Shown here piece after piece: positions 33,834-42,316 of a DNA stretch of 58,519 bases. How positions within the stretch are numbered: position 1 is the first letter of the stretch; each line of letters begins with the position of its first letter. The notes beneath the pieces are model-generated. The model was given only the letters and a program-made list of their open reading frames with translations. It was not told where the DNA came from and did not search any database. The DNA lies in assembly GCF_029263155.1 (NCBI RefSeq), contig NZ_JAJCYB010000069.1:1-58519 (forward strand), in the 5' to 3' direction. Made by a program: the position numbers and the translations under genes. Source of the DNA: Pseudonocardia sp. (lineage in GTDB: Bacteria > Actinomycetota > Actinomycetes > Mycobacteriales > Pseudonocardiaceae).

Positions 33834-34505
33834 TCAGGACGCCGCGCCGCGCTCCAGGCGGGTGACCGCGAGTTCCAGGCGCTCGGTGAGCGGGCGCAGA
33901 TCCGCGTCCCGGGGCAGCATGTCGGCGACCCGCCGGAAGCGCCCCAGGCAGGCCTCGACGCCGCCGGCCGGGGCGCCGTCGGCGAGCCAGGCGCGCAGGG
34001 CGAGGTTGTGGGCGGCCACCACCGCCGACCCGGTGACGGCCGCGCGCAGGTCCCCGTGCGGATCCCCGGCGAAGCGCCGCCGCAGGTAGCGGGTGAACAG
34101 GCGGCGGTAGTGGTCGACGCTGGCCGACTCGCGGTCGCGCAGCACCGGCACCTCGTGGGTGAGCCGGAAGCGGGCCACCGACAGCGCGGGGTCGTCGGTG
34201 TAGAGGTCGAACACGGTCTCGCCCGCGCGCAGCACCAGGCTGGGGGCGGGCTCGTCGGGATGGGCCGTCTCGAAGATCTCGGCGATGCGGGCGAGCGCGG
34301 TCTCGTGGTCCGGCGAGATCGCGTCCTCCTTGCTGCGGAAGTAGCGGAAGAACGTGCGGCGCCCGACGCCTGCGGCGGCCGCGATGTCGTCGACGGTGGT
34401 GTCGTCGTAGCCGCGGTCGCGGAACAGGGCCACCGCGGCGGCCACGAGATCGCGCCGCACCTCGGCCCGGCCCTCGACGGACCGACCTCTCCGCGGCTGT
34501 GACAT
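33834..34505 (-). CDS. TetR-family regulator
   Basis: The 223-aa protein has an N-terminal TetR HTH (RRDLVAAAVALFRDRGYDDTTVDDIAAAAGVGRRTFFRYFRSKEDAI) and a helical ligand domain. It is divergent from fadE25, so control of that gene or self-control is likely. The ATG at 34505 is used; the frame is open to 34541. TACCCT (34513-34518, minus strand) is 7 nt before this ATG, which has no Shine-Dalgarno: a leaderless start. The box lies inside the palindrome at 34508-34524. The ligand is unknown, perhaps an acyl-CoA. Confidence 0.88.
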   Translation of the reverse strand: MSQPRRGRSVEGRAEVRRDLVAAAVALFRDRGYDDTTVDDIAAAAGVGRRTFFRYFRSKEDAISPDHETALARIAEIFETAHPDEPAPSLVLRAGETVFDLYTDDPALSVARFRLTHEVPVLRDRESASVDHYRRLFTRYLRRRFAGDPHGDLRAAVTGSAVVAAHNLALRAWLADGAPAGGVEACLGRFRRVADMLPRDADLRPLTERLELAVTRLERGAAS

Positions 34506-34507
34506 GG

Positions 34508-34524
34508 CACTGAGGGTAGCAGTG
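34508..34524. promoter_or_regulatory. candidate TetR operator over the tetR -10 box
   Basis: CACTG-AGGGTAG-CAGTG is an inverted repeat whose 7-nt centre contains the tetR -10 box (AGGGTA = TACCCT on the minus strand). Repressor binding would block polymerase at tetR. The fadE25 -10 (TACGAT, 34552-34557) lies 28 bp further on. A related GGCACGCAGTGCC is at 34538-34550. Confidence 0.5.
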
Positions 34525-34564
34525 AGCTTGCCTGACGGCACGCAGTGCCGTTACGATCGCGTCC

Positions 34565-35719
34565 ATGAACCCTGACTTCGACAGCTACCGGCTCAGCGAC
34601 GAGCACGAGGCGCTGCGCGACGCCGTGCGCACGCTGGCCGAGAAGGAGATCGCGCCCCACGCGGCCGAGGTCGACGAGCAGGGTCGCTATCCCGTCGAGG
34701 CGCAGGAGGCCCTGACCAAGGCCGGCTTCCACGCCATCACGATCCCCGAGCAGTTCGGTGGCGAGGGCGCCGACGAGCTCGCCGGCTGCATCGTCATCGA
34801 GGAGGTCGCCCGGGTCTGCGCGTCGTCGTCGCTGATCCCCGGCGTCAACGGGCTCGGGCTCACCCCGATCCTGCTCTCGGCCTCCGACGAGCTCAAGCAG
34901 CAGGTCTTCCCGTCGATCGCGTCCGGCGAGGCGATGATCAGCTACGCGCTCAGCGAGCGCGAGGCCGGGTCCGACGCCGCCGCGATGAAGACCCGGGCGG
35001 TGCGCGACGGCGACGACTGGGTGCTCAACGGCACCAAGTGCTGGATCACCAACGCCGGCGTCTCCACCTGGTACACGGTCATGGCGGTCACCGACCCGGA
35101 GAAGGGGGCCAACGGCATCTCCGCGTTCGTGGTCCACCGCGACGACCCGGGCTTCGAGGTCGGGCCGAAGGAGCGCAAGCTCGGCATCAACGGCTCGCCC
35201 ACCCGCGAGATCTACTTCCAGAACTGCCGGATCCCGGGCGACCGGATCATCGGCGCCGAGGGCACCGGCTTCAAGACCGCGCTCAAGACGCTCGACCACA
35301 CCCGCCCCACGATCGGTGCGCAGGCCGTCGGTATCGCGCAGGGCGCGCTCGACGTCGCGATCTCGTATGTCAAGGAGCGCAAGCAGTTCGGCAAGCACCT
35401 CGCCGAGTTCCAGGGCCTTCAGTTCATGATCGCCGACATGGCGATGAAGGTGGAGTCCGCGCGCCAGCTGGTCTACGTCGCCACCTCGCGCGCCGAGCGC
35501 GGCGAGCCGAACCTCGGCTTCATCTCCAGCGCCGCGAAGTGTCTGGCCTCCGACGTGGCCATGTCGGTGACGACCGACGCCGTGCAGCTGCTCGGCGGGG
35601 CGGGCTACACCCGGGACTTCCCGGTGGAGCGGATGATGCGCGACGCGAAGATCACGCAGATCTACGAGGGCACCAACCAGGTCCAGCGGATGGTGATGGC
35701 GCGCTCGCTGCTGCGCTGA
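34565..35719 (+). CDS. fadE25: acyl-CoA dehydrogenase
   Basis: The 384-aa flavoprotein has the acyl-CoA dehydrogenase signature segments YALSEREAGSDAAAMKTRA and QLLGGAGYTRDFPVERMMRDAKITQIYEGTNQVQR, with catalytic Glu368 in IYEGTNQ. It oxidises acyl-CoA to trans-2-enoyl-CoA in beta-oxidation or branched-chain breakdown. By position it is the ortholog of FadE25 (Rv3274c), which is next to purE in M. tuberculosis. TACGAT (34552-34557) is 7 nt before the ATG with no Shine-Dalgarno, so the transcript is probably leaderless. Confidence 0.93.
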   Translation: MNPDFDSYRLSDEHEALRDAVRTLAEKEIAPHAAEVDEQGRYPVEAQEALTKAGFHAITIPEQFGGEGADELAGCIVIEEVARVCASSSLIPGVNGLGLTPILLSASDELKQQVFPSIASGEAMISYALSEREAGSDAAAMKTRAVRDGDDWVLNGTKCWITNAGVSTWYTVMAVTDPEKGANGISAFVVHRDDPGFEVGPKERKLGINGSPTREIYFQNCRIPGDRIIGAEGTGFKTALKTLDHTRPTIGAQAVGIAQGALDVAISYVKERKQFGKHLAEFQGLQFMIADMAMKVESARQLVYVATSRAERGEPNLGFISSAAKCLASDVAMSVTTDAVQLLGGAGYTRDFPVERMMRDAKITQIYEGTNQVQRMVMARSLLR

Positions 35720-35769
35720 GCCGTGCGGCTCGCGGTCGGCGGTGTCGCGGCCCCGTTCGCGGGCTCAGC
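35715..35769. terminator. weak inverted repeat between convergent genes
   Basis: GCTGAGCC at the fadE25 stop pairs with GGCTCAGC at the 3' end of the TIGR03089 gene, leaving a 39-nt loop with a smaller internal GC hairpin. It could end both convergent transcripts. Confidence 0.3.
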
Positions 35770-36466
35770 CCAGTCGCGTCGTGGTCCGCTCGGCCGCGGC
35801 CCGGCGATCCAGTGCGGCGGGGTCGGCGTTGCGGCACTGCACCAGCGACGCACCCGCGGCGAGGACGGCGAGCAGGCCGTCACCCAGACCGTCGGGGGTC
35901 GACCAGTCCAGCGTCGAGAGCACCCGGTCGGTGCCGGACAGGCCCAGTCGCTCCGCGCGGATGCGGGCGTCGGCGAGGACCCCGGCCGCCGGCTCCCCGT
36001 CCAGCGCGGGCGCCGAGTCGGGCACCGGCGCCCACGGCAGGAACTCGTCGCCGTGCAGCCGGACCTCCGTGGCGTAGTCGAGCACCCCGGCCGGCAGGCC
36101 GGGCAGCCCCGTGCCGAACGCGTCCAGGGAGAGCGCGACGACGCCGTTCGCCGGTGCCGCGGCCAGGGCCAGGTCGAGGCGGTCGGCGTCGCAGAGCACG
36201 AGATCGGCCGGCCCGGAGACCACCTCCGCCCCGCACCACCACGCCCCGAGCAGCACGGCGAGGGTCTGCCAGTGCGCCGGGAGCATGACCGCCACGGTCG
36301 TGCCCGGCTCGACGTCGCACTCGTCGCGCAGCAGGTTCGCGGTCTTGGCGGCCCAGTTCGCCGTGCTGACACCGGAGAGCTCCACGCGCTCGCCCGTGGC
36401 GTCGTCGTAGAAGGTGATCAGCGGGCGGGCCGACGTGCGGTCGAGCAGCGATTCGATGAGGATCAC
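35765..36466 (-). CDS. TIGR03089-family protein, AMP-binding-like fragment
   Basis: The 233-aa protein has the N-terminal half of an adenylating-enzyme fold: RPLITFYDDATGERVELSGVSTANWAAKTANLLRDE and AVMLPAHWQTLAVLLGAWWCGAEVV. It lacks the P-loop and the C-terminal domain needed for adenylation. This is the actinobacterial TIGR03089 family (Rv3268 by position, beside LCP/CpsA). A role in envelope assembly is suggested only by its neighbours. The second MITE-like element begins 15 bp before its start. Confidence 0.82.
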   Translation of the reverse strand: MILIESLLDRTSARPLITFYDDATGERVELSGVSTANWAAKTANLLRDECDVEPGTTVAVMLPAHWQTLAVLLGAWWCGAEVVSGPADLVLCDADRLDLALAAAPANGVVALSLDAFGTGLPGLPAGVLDYATEVRLHGDEFLPWAPVPDSAPALDGEPAAGVLADARIRAERLGLSGTDRVLSTLDWSTPDGLGDGLLAVLAAGASLVQCRNADPAALDRRAAAERTTTRLG

Positions 36467-36480
36467 GGGCCCATCCTCCG

Positions 36481-36638
36481 CTAGTGCCGCGTGAAGAAAG
36501 CTACGGCACCGAACTCGGCGCCCGCAGGCGGCGTTGCCGCCCTGGCGAAGACGCCCGGTATGAGCTGCGGGCGGCGCCTTGCCTGCGAACGCCTGGATCC
36601 ACCGATTCCGGCACCGACCTTCCTTGACACGGCACTAG
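36481..36638. mobile_element. MITE-like element, copy 2 (158 bp)
   Basis: Second copy of the element at 19684-19850, same orientation. The inner and right parts are identical; the left 30 bp differ at a few positions (CTAGTGCCGCGTGAAGAAAG) and 9 bp are missing. As at copy 1, its right CTAG provides the TAG stop of the upstream minus-strand gene, here the LCP protein (36635-36637), and its left end lies just before the next minus-strand gene. Confidence 0.8.
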
Positions 36639-38560
36639 TCGATGCAGGGCACGCCGCCCGCGGTGATCGGGGCGGCCACCGGCGGGGGTGGCGCCGCGGT
36701 CGGCGAGGGCGTCTCCGGGGCGGGTGCCGGCAGCACCGACGGGTCGAAGTCGGCGCCGAGCACCACCAGCAGGTGCCCCCGGGTCACGGTGTCGTCGCCC
36801 CGCACGGGGAGGCCGCCGAGCTGTTCGGCCACGGAACGGGCCGCGTCGCCGTCGGGGCCGGTGTAGCGCACGACCGACTCCTGCGCCGGGTCGGTGTTGT
36901 CCACGGTGCCGCGGTCGAAGCCGAGCGACGCGAGGTGGGTGGCGACGTCCCCGGCGAGCCCACCCGCCTCCGACCCGTTGCGGACGTCGACGATGTAGCG
37001 CGAGGCGATGACGTCGACGGGGGGCGGCGGGGCGGTCTCGCGCGCGGCCGCGGCCTCCTCGGCGGCGAGCCGCCGGGCCTCGATGCGGTCGGCGACGAAG
37101 GTGCTCACGACGTCGGTGTCGACGAGCACGACGTCACCGCGGCCGTTCGTCTCGAGCCCGGCGGTCGGGATCGTCACGAACTCCAGGTTGCCGGCGGCGA
37201 TGTCGGCGGCCTGCTGGGCGAAGGCGAGCAGGTCCCATCCGTCGTCGATCACCACCGACTGCTGCACGACGTCGATCAGCGCGCCGAGGGCCGACGGGTC
37301 GGTCAGGGTGCCCGCGGAGAGCACCTTGTCGGCGACGGCGGCGAGGAACACCTGCTGGCGGCGGATGCGCGAGAGGTCGCCCTGGGGCAGGTCGTGGCGC
37401 TGCCGGACGAACGCCAGCGCGTCCCGGCCCGAGATCGTCTGCGCGCCGGCGGGGAGCCGAGCGCCGGAGAGCGGCTCGTCGACCGGGGCGGTCAGGCAGA
37501 CCTCGACGCCGCCGACCGCCCTGGTCAGGTTGTAGAAGCCCAGCAGGTTGATCTCGGCGTAGTGGTCGATCTCCTGGTCGGTGAGCCGCTCGACGGCCGC
37601 GATCAGCGCGCTGCGTCCGGCGCGGGCGGACTCGGCCTCCAGCCGGGCCCGGTCGCGCACCCCGTCGGCGACGAGCCGCTCGGCCGTCAGCGCCTTCACG
37701 GCCGGATACGCGGCGTTGATCTTGTCCCGGCGGTATCCGGGGATGTCGACGTAGGCGTCGCGCGGGATGGAGAACGCCACCGCCGCCCCACCGCCGTCGG
37801 GCACGTGCAGCAGCATGATCGTGTCGGAGTTCAGGACGCCGGTGTCGGCGCCGCTGTTGAGTTCCCGCAGGATCTCCGGCGGCAGCGGGTCGCCCTGCGC
37901 GTCGGTGCGGCTGTCCACGCCGACGAGCAGGATGTTCTGGTCACCGCCGTCCCCGCCGCCGAGGACCACGTCGGTGGTGACGATGCCGGCGGTGATGTCG
38001 CGGTAGAGGCCCCACGCCGCGCCGGTGACGGTGAGTACCAGCACCGACGCGACGACGGTCGCGATGCGCAGCCGCCGCACCAGCCGTTGCGTGCGGGTCC
38101 GGGACGGCTGGGGCGCGCGGGCGGGCTCCGGGCGGGTCCGGGCAGGCGGACGGGCGGGCCGCGGGGTTCGTGTGGGGCCGGACGGCGCGGCGGGCGCCGA
38201 GGTGCCGGTGGACCGCCCTCGTCCCCGGCCGTCCGCGGGCGGGCGGCCGCGCCGCGGGCTCGCGTTGTCCGGACTGCGGTCGGTGCCGCCCCGGTCACCG
38301 GGGGTGCGAGCCGCCCGGCCGCGACCGGTGGTGCCGCGGCCGGTGCCGGACCGGTCGGTGCCGCCCCGGTCGGTGCGGGGCGAGCCGCCGCGGACGCGCT
38401 CCGCGGTCGAGCCGCCGCGGGGCTCCGGTGGCGTCCACGGCCGAGCCTGCGACGTGGACCGTGCCGGACGCGGCCGGTCGAGCCGGGAGGTATCGCTGCG
38501 CACGTCGCGGGCGGCGGCGCGGGCCAGCCACGGCGGTTCCGGCGGGGTCCCGGCGCCCAT
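36635..38560 (-). CDS. LytR-CpsA-Psr (LCP) family ligase with LytR_C domain
   Basis: The 641-aa protein has an unusually long basic Arg/Pro/Gly-rich cytosolic tail (1-160), one membrane helix (166-186), an LCP domain (about 205-410: NILLVGVDSR, SDTIMLLHVP, FSIPRDAYVDIPGYRRDKINAAY, RQRHDLPQGDLSRIRRQQ) and a C-terminal LytR_C domain (about 490-590). LCP enzymes move glycans such as arabinogalactan from lipid carrier to peptidoglycan; by position it corresponds to CpsA (Rv3267). GAGGTGGATC precedes the ATG. The stop is supplied by the MITE-like element. The plus-strand frame across it is a shadow. Confidence 0.92.
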   Translation of the reverse strand: MGAGTPPEPPWLARAAARDVRSDTSRLDRPRPARSTSQARPWTPPEPRGGSTAERVRGGSPRTDRGGTDRSGTGRGTTGRGRAARTPGDRGGTDRSPDNASPRRGRPPADGRGRGRSTGTSAPAAPSGPTRTPRPARPPARTRPEPARAPQPSRTRTQRLVRRLRIATVVASVLVLTVTGAAWGLYRDITAGIVTTDVVLGGGDGGDQNILLVGVDSRTDAQGDPLPPEILRELNSGADTGVLNSDTIMLLHVPDGGGAAVAFSIPRDAYVDIPGYRRDKINAAYPAVKALTAERLVADGVRDRARLEAESARAGRSALIAAVERLTDQEIDHYAEINLLGFYNLTRAVGGVEVCLTAPVDEPLSGARLPAGAQTISGRDALAFVRQRHDLPQGDLSRIRRQQVFLAAVADKVLSAGTLTDPSALGALIDVVQQSVVIDDGWDLLAFAQQAADIAAGNLEFVTIPTAGLETNGRGDVVLVDTDVVSTFVADRIEARRLAAEEAAAARETAPPPPVDVIASRYIVDVRNGSEAGGLAGDVATHLASLGFDRGTVDNTDPAQESVVRYTGPDGDAARSVAEQLGGLPVRGDDTVTRGHLLVVLGADFDPSVLPAPAPETPSPTAAPPPPVAAPITAGGVPCID

Positions 38561-38740
38561 GATCCACCTCGCTCCGTCCCCCGACGTACCTCCCGCGCGA
38601 CCGGTCGTGCCGCCGGGCCTTCTAGGGTGCTACATCGGACGCGGCTTCCCGGTGATGCCGCGCGCGTGTCGCGGGTGATCGTGCTCGCCCCGCTCGTCGT
38701 CACGGTGGGTGAGGGGCGCGGTGAAGGGAGAGGCGGGCCG

Positions 38741-39568
38741 TTGCCCGAACAGTTCTCGCTGCTGCTGCCGGTCTGGGCCGGTGACCGCGGCGCTTTCCTG
38801 ACCGTGGCGTTCCGGTCCAGCGTGGACTGCCAGACCCGCAGGCCCGATCACGTCGTGATCGTGCGTGACGGTCCGGTACCGGACGGGCTGGCCGCCACGA
38901 TCGCCGAGCTGGTGGCGACCAGCCCCGTGCCCGTCGACGTGCTCGAGGGCGCCCGCAACCGGGGCCTCGGGCCCGCGCTCGACGCCGGGCTGGAGGCCTG
39001 CCGGTACGACGTGGTCGCCCGGATGGACGCCGACGACATCTCGATGCCGCACCGCTTCGCCGTGCAGCTGCCGATTATCGAGTCCGGCTACGACCTGGTG
39101 GGAGCGGGCCTGCTGGAGTTCGGCGAGGACCCCGACGACATCGTCGGTACGCGCACGCCGCCGACCGGCGCCGCCGACATCGCCGCCCGCGCCCGGTTCG
39201 CCGACCCGTTCAACCACCCCACGGTCGTCTACCGGCGCGACCTCGTCCGCGCCGTCGGCGGGTACAGCGACTTCGCGCTGATGGAGGACTACCTGCTCTG
39301 GGCGAAGATGCTCGTCGCGGGGGCGCGGGTGGCCAACGTGGCCGAGCCGCTGGTGCGTTACCGGGTCGGGGCGGGCGCCTACGCCCGGCGCGGCGGGATG
39401 GGGCAGCTGCGGGCCGAGCTGGCCGTCCAGCGCCGGTTCCGCCGGCTCGGGTTCACGACGCGCACGCAGTACGTTCGCAACGTCGTGCTCCGCGGCGGCT
39501 ACCGGATGGTCCCCGAGTCGTTGCGCCGGATGGCCTACAGAAAGGTCATCGCCACCTACCGAGGGTGA
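38741..39568 (+). CDS. family 2 glycosyltransferase
   Basis: The protein (275 aa from TTG 38741; GTG 38705 is an in-frame alternative) is a GT-A enzyme. It shows FSLLLPVWAGD, the donor-site ARNRGLGPALDAGLE, the metal-binding MDADDIS and a later LMEDYLLWAKML. It resembles O-antigen-type rhamnosyl/galactosyl transferases with nucleotide-sugar donors. GGGAGAGG lies before the TTG. It is divergent from the LCP gene and 51 bp before the TPR gene, so it belongs to an envelope-glycan group. Donor and acceptor are unknown. Confidence 0.82.
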   Translation: MPEQFSLLLPVWAGDRGAFLTVAFRSSVDCQTRRPDHVVIVRDGPVPDGLAATIAELVATSPVPVDVLEGARNRGLGPALDAGLEACRYDVVARMDADDISMPHRFAVQLPIIESGYDLVGAGLLEFGEDPDDIVGTRTPPTGAADIAARARFADPFNHPTVVYRRDLVRAVGGYSDFALMEDYLLWAKMLVAGARVANVAEPLVRYRVGAGAYARRGGMGQLRAELAVQRRFRRLGFTTRTQYVRNVVLRGGYRMVPESLRRMAYRKVIATYRG

Positions 39569-39619
39569 CGGCCGGGCACGGACCTGGGACGATGGATCAC
39601 CTCATCGAGGAGGATCCGC

Positions 39620-40453
39620 GTGCCCGACGACGAACCGCTCTCGACGGAGGGTGCCGCGCTGCTGGCGGCCGGGCGCGCCCTCGACGCGGTGGAGGTGCTG
39701 CGCCACGCCGTGGCCACCGGAGAGCCGTCGGCGCCCGACCTGCTGGTGCGGGCCTACCTCGACAGCGGCAGCTGGCACGCCGCGGCCGAGTGGCTGGCAC
39801 CGCTGGTGGAGCAGGGGCACGTCCGCTTCGCCGGACGTCTGGGCGTGGCGCTGGTCCGGACCGGTGACCGGGAGCGGGCCGAGGACACGCTGCGCCTGGC
39901 CGTCGCCTCCGGCGAGATCGCCGCCGCCAACGACCTGGCGATCCAGCTGCGCGACCAGGACCGGCTCGGCGAGGCCCTGCAGGTGCTCGCCCGCGCCGCG
40001 GAGGCGGGCGACGGCCAGGCCCCCGCGAACCTCGTGGCCCTCCATCTCGAGGACGGCGACGTCCCGGTCGCGTCCATCGCCGCCGAGACCTACGTCGACG
40101 AGTCGCGACCGGACACGGTGCTGGCGCTGGCCGACGTGCGCGCCGCCCAGGCCCGGTTCGACGAGGCCGCGGTGCTCTACCGGCGGGCGGGTGCGCTCGG
40201 TGCCCTGCGCGCACACACCGCGTACGGCCAGTTCCTGCTGGCCGGGTACGGCGACGTCGACGGTGCGGAGCGGCAGTTCGCCGAGGCCGTCCGGCACCGG
40301 GAGCCCGGCTGGGCGTACACGATGGGCCGCTTCCTGATCGACGTCGGCCGCACCGACGAGGCCCGCGGGTACCTGCGGGAGGGCGTCGACAGCGGCGACC
40401 CGGACGCGGCCCGGGCCCTCGCGGAGCTCGACGGCGACCCCGCCGACGACTGA
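39620..40453 (+). CDS. TPR/Sel1-like repeat protein
   Basis: The 277-aa protein is made of helical repeats with Sel1/TPR periodicity (ALDAVEVLRHAVATGEPSAPDLLVRAYLDSGSW, LRLAVASGEIAAANDLAIQLRDQDRLGEALQVLARAAEAGD, ending LREGVDSGDPDAARALAELDGD). No membrane segment or signal is present, so it is a cytosolic scaffold. GAGGAGGATCC lies before the GTG. It follows the glycosyltransferase gene by 51 bp. Partners are unknown. Confidence 0.8.
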   Translation: MPDDEPLSTEGAALLAAGRALDAVEVLRHAVATGEPSAPDLLVRAYLDSGSWHAAAEWLAPLVEQGHVRFAGRLGVALVRTGDRERAEDTLRLAVASGEIAAANDLAIQLRDQDRLGEALQVLARAAEAGDGQAPANLVALHLEDGDVPVASIAAETYVDESRPDTVLALADVRAAQARFDEAAVLYRRAGALGALRAHTAYGQFLLAGYGDVDGAERQFAEAVRHREPGWAYTMGRFLIDVGRTDEARGYLREGVDSGDPDAARALAELDGDPADD

Positions 40454-40526
40454 TGCCACCCGCCCCCGCCCGCGGTCGGCGCAGCGCGGACGCGTCGGTG
40501 CCGGTGGGCGTCGATAGGGTGGTGGC

Positions 40527-41228
40527 GTGGAGGCGCCCGCGGTGTACGGCGACGGCCTCGGGGTCGTGGTCCACCCGCCCGGCACCGGCGGCTTCCTCGC
40601 CTCGCTGCCCGCCGTCTCGGCCCGGCCGGTACGCGTGGTGGCGGTCGCGGGCGAGGACGAGCCCGGCGCGGCCGGGGGCGTCGAGGTCGTGCGGGTCGGG
40701 GAGCGGGTGGCGCGCGCGGCGGCCGTCAACCGGGGAGTGGTGGCCCTGCCGCCCGACGTGGGCTGGGTGCTCCTGGCCGACTCCGCGCTCCGGCCACCTC
40801 CCGGGCTGCTCGACACCCTGCTCGCCGCCGCCGACCGGTTCCCCCGCGCGGGCGCACTGGGCCCCCGGCTGCGTGGCCCGGACGGCGCGCTCGTCGCGTG
40901 TGCCGGCGCCCTGCCCACTGCCCGTGACCTGCGACGCGGCCGTGTCCCGGTCGGCGCGCCGCGCGTGGCCGGCCCCGTGGGCTGGGTCTCCGCCCGCTGC
41001 CTGCTGCTGCGCCGCACCGCCTGGGACTCCGTCGACGGCCTCGATCCGCGCCACCTCGGCCCCGTGGACTCGGTGGACCTCTGCGAGCGGCTCGGTCGGG
41101 CGGGCTGGTTGGTCGTGCACGTGCCGGGGGCGGAGGTCGAGGTCGCGCCCGGCGAGGCGCCGGGCATGCTGGAGCCGACGCGCAGCGGACTCCGCCGCTA
41201 CGCCCGGGACCGACGGCGGGCCCGCTAG
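40527..41228 (+). CDS. WbbL-like glycosyltransferase, short and diverged
   Basis: The 233-aa protein sits where M. tuberculosis has WbbL (Rv3265c, rhamnosyltransferase of the arabinogalactan linker), directly before the Man-1-P guanylyltransferase. The GT2 fold can be followed (AVNRGVVALPPDVGWVLLADSALRPPPGLLDTLL, GALGPRLRGPDGALV, GWVSARCLLLRRTAWDSVDGLDPRHL, DLCERLGRAGWLVVHVPGA). It is about 70 residues shorter than WbbL, and the N-terminal donor site and the aspartate motifs are eroded. TAGGGT (40515-40520) is 6 nt before the GTG (leaderless). Activity is doubtful. Confidence 0.65.
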   Translation: MEAPAVYGDGLGVVVHPPGTGGFLASLPAVSARPVRVVAVAGEDEPGAAGGVEVVRVGERVARAAAVNRGVVALPPDVGWVLLADSALRPPPGLLDTLLAAADRFPRAGALGPRLRGPDGALVACAGALPTARDLRRGRVPVGAPRVAGPVGWVSARCLLLRRTAWDSVDGLDPRHLGPVDSVDLCERLGRAGWLVVHVPGAEVEVAPGEAPGMLEPTRSGLRRYARDRRRAR

Positions 41229-41245
41229 TGTCTTCAGGGATGGCG

Positions 41246-42316
41246 ATGGACGACGTCGAAGCCGTGGTGCTGGTCGGCGGCAAGGGCACCCGGCTGCGCC
41301 CGCTGACGCTCTCGGCGCCCAAGCCGATGCTGCCCACGGCGGGCGTGCCGGTCCTCGCGCACCTGCTCTCCCGCATCCGGGCCGCGGGCGTGCGGCACGT
41401 CGTGCTGGGCACCTCGTACCTGGCGGAGACGTTCTCGGCGCACTTCGGGGACGGCGAGGCGCTCGGGCTGGCGCTGACCTACGTCGTCGAGGACGAGCCG
41501 CTGGGCACCGGCGGTGGCATCCGCAACGTCGCCAAGCACCTCACGGCCGACCACGTCCTCGTGTTCAACGGCGACGTGCTGGGCGGCACCGACGTGGCGG
41601 CCGTCGTCGACACGCACCGCCGCACCGCGGCCGACGTCACGCTGCACCTGGTGCGCGTCGCCGATCCGCGCGCCTACGGCTGCGTCCCCACCGGCGCCGA
41701 CGGGCGGGTGCTGGAGTTCCTGGAGAAGACCCCGGACCCGCCGACCGACCAGATCAACGCCGGCTGCTACGTCTTCCGCCGCGCGGTGATCGACTCCATC
41801 CCCGAGGGGCGTCCGGTGTCGGTGGAGCGCGAGACGTTCCCCGGGCTGCTCGCCGCCGGCGCACGCGTGTCGGGTCACGTCGACGCCGCCTACTGGCGCG
41901 ACATGGGCACCCCCGCCGATCTCGTGCACGGCTCGGCCGATCTCGTGCGCGGCATCGCGCCGTCGGCGGCGCTGCCCGGGCCGGCGGGCGAGGCCATCGT
42001 GCTCGACGGGGCGCAGGTCGATCCGTCGGCGCAGGTCGGGGGCGGTTCCACGGTCGGGCGCGACGTGCGGATCGGGGCGGACGCGCGGATCGTCGGCGCG
42101 ATGCTCTACGACGGCGCCGTGGTGTGCGACGGCGCGGAGGTCGTGCACTCGGTGGTCGGTGCGGGTGCGCGGGTGGGCGAGCGAGCGACCGTGGTCGACT
42201 CGGTGGTCGGTGACGGCGCGGCGGTCGGCGCCGACTGCGAGCTGCGCGGCGGCGCCCGGATCTGGCCCGGCGCGGTGCTGCCCGACGGCGGCATCCGGTT
42301 CTCCCCGGATGCCTGA
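41246..42316 (+). CDS. manC: mannose-1-phosphate guanylyltransferase
   Basis: The protein (356 aa from ATG 41246, with AGGG 6 nt upstream; ATG 41240 and GTG 41228 are alternatives) has the nucleotidyltransferase signature VVLVGGKGTRLRPLTLSAPKPMLP. It also carries GDVLGGTDV with the metal Asp, and a C-terminal left-handed beta-helix of hexapeptide repeats (VGGGSTVGRDVRIGADARIVG). It makes GDP-mannose and corresponds to Rv3264c, named manB in M. tuberculosis. The mannose phosphate comes from the ManA and phosphomannomutase encoded at 49-54 kb. Its end overlaps the AlkA-like gene by 8 nt. Confidence 0.88.
   Translation: MDDVEAVVLVGGKGTRLRPLTLSAPKPMLPTAGVPVLAHLLSRIRAAGVRHVVLGTSYLAETFSAHFGDGEALGLALTYVVEDEPLGTGGGIRNVAKHLTADHVLVFNGDVLGGTDVAAVVDTHRRTAADVTLHLVRVADPRAYGCVPTGADGRVLEFLEKTPDPPTDQINAGCYVFRRAVIDSIPEGRPVSVERETFPGLLAAGARVSGHVDAAYWRDMGTPADLVHGSADLVRGIAPSAALPGPAGEAIVLDGAQVDPSAQVGGGSTVGRDVRIGADARIVGAMLYDGAVVCDGAEVVHSVVGAGARVGERATVVDSVVGDGAAVGADCELRGGARIWPGAVLPDGGIRFSPDA

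Noticed and set aside
36491..39568. 1025-aa plus-strand open frame
   Set aside because: Most of it is antisense to the LCP gene; only the last 275 codons match a glycosyltransferase family.
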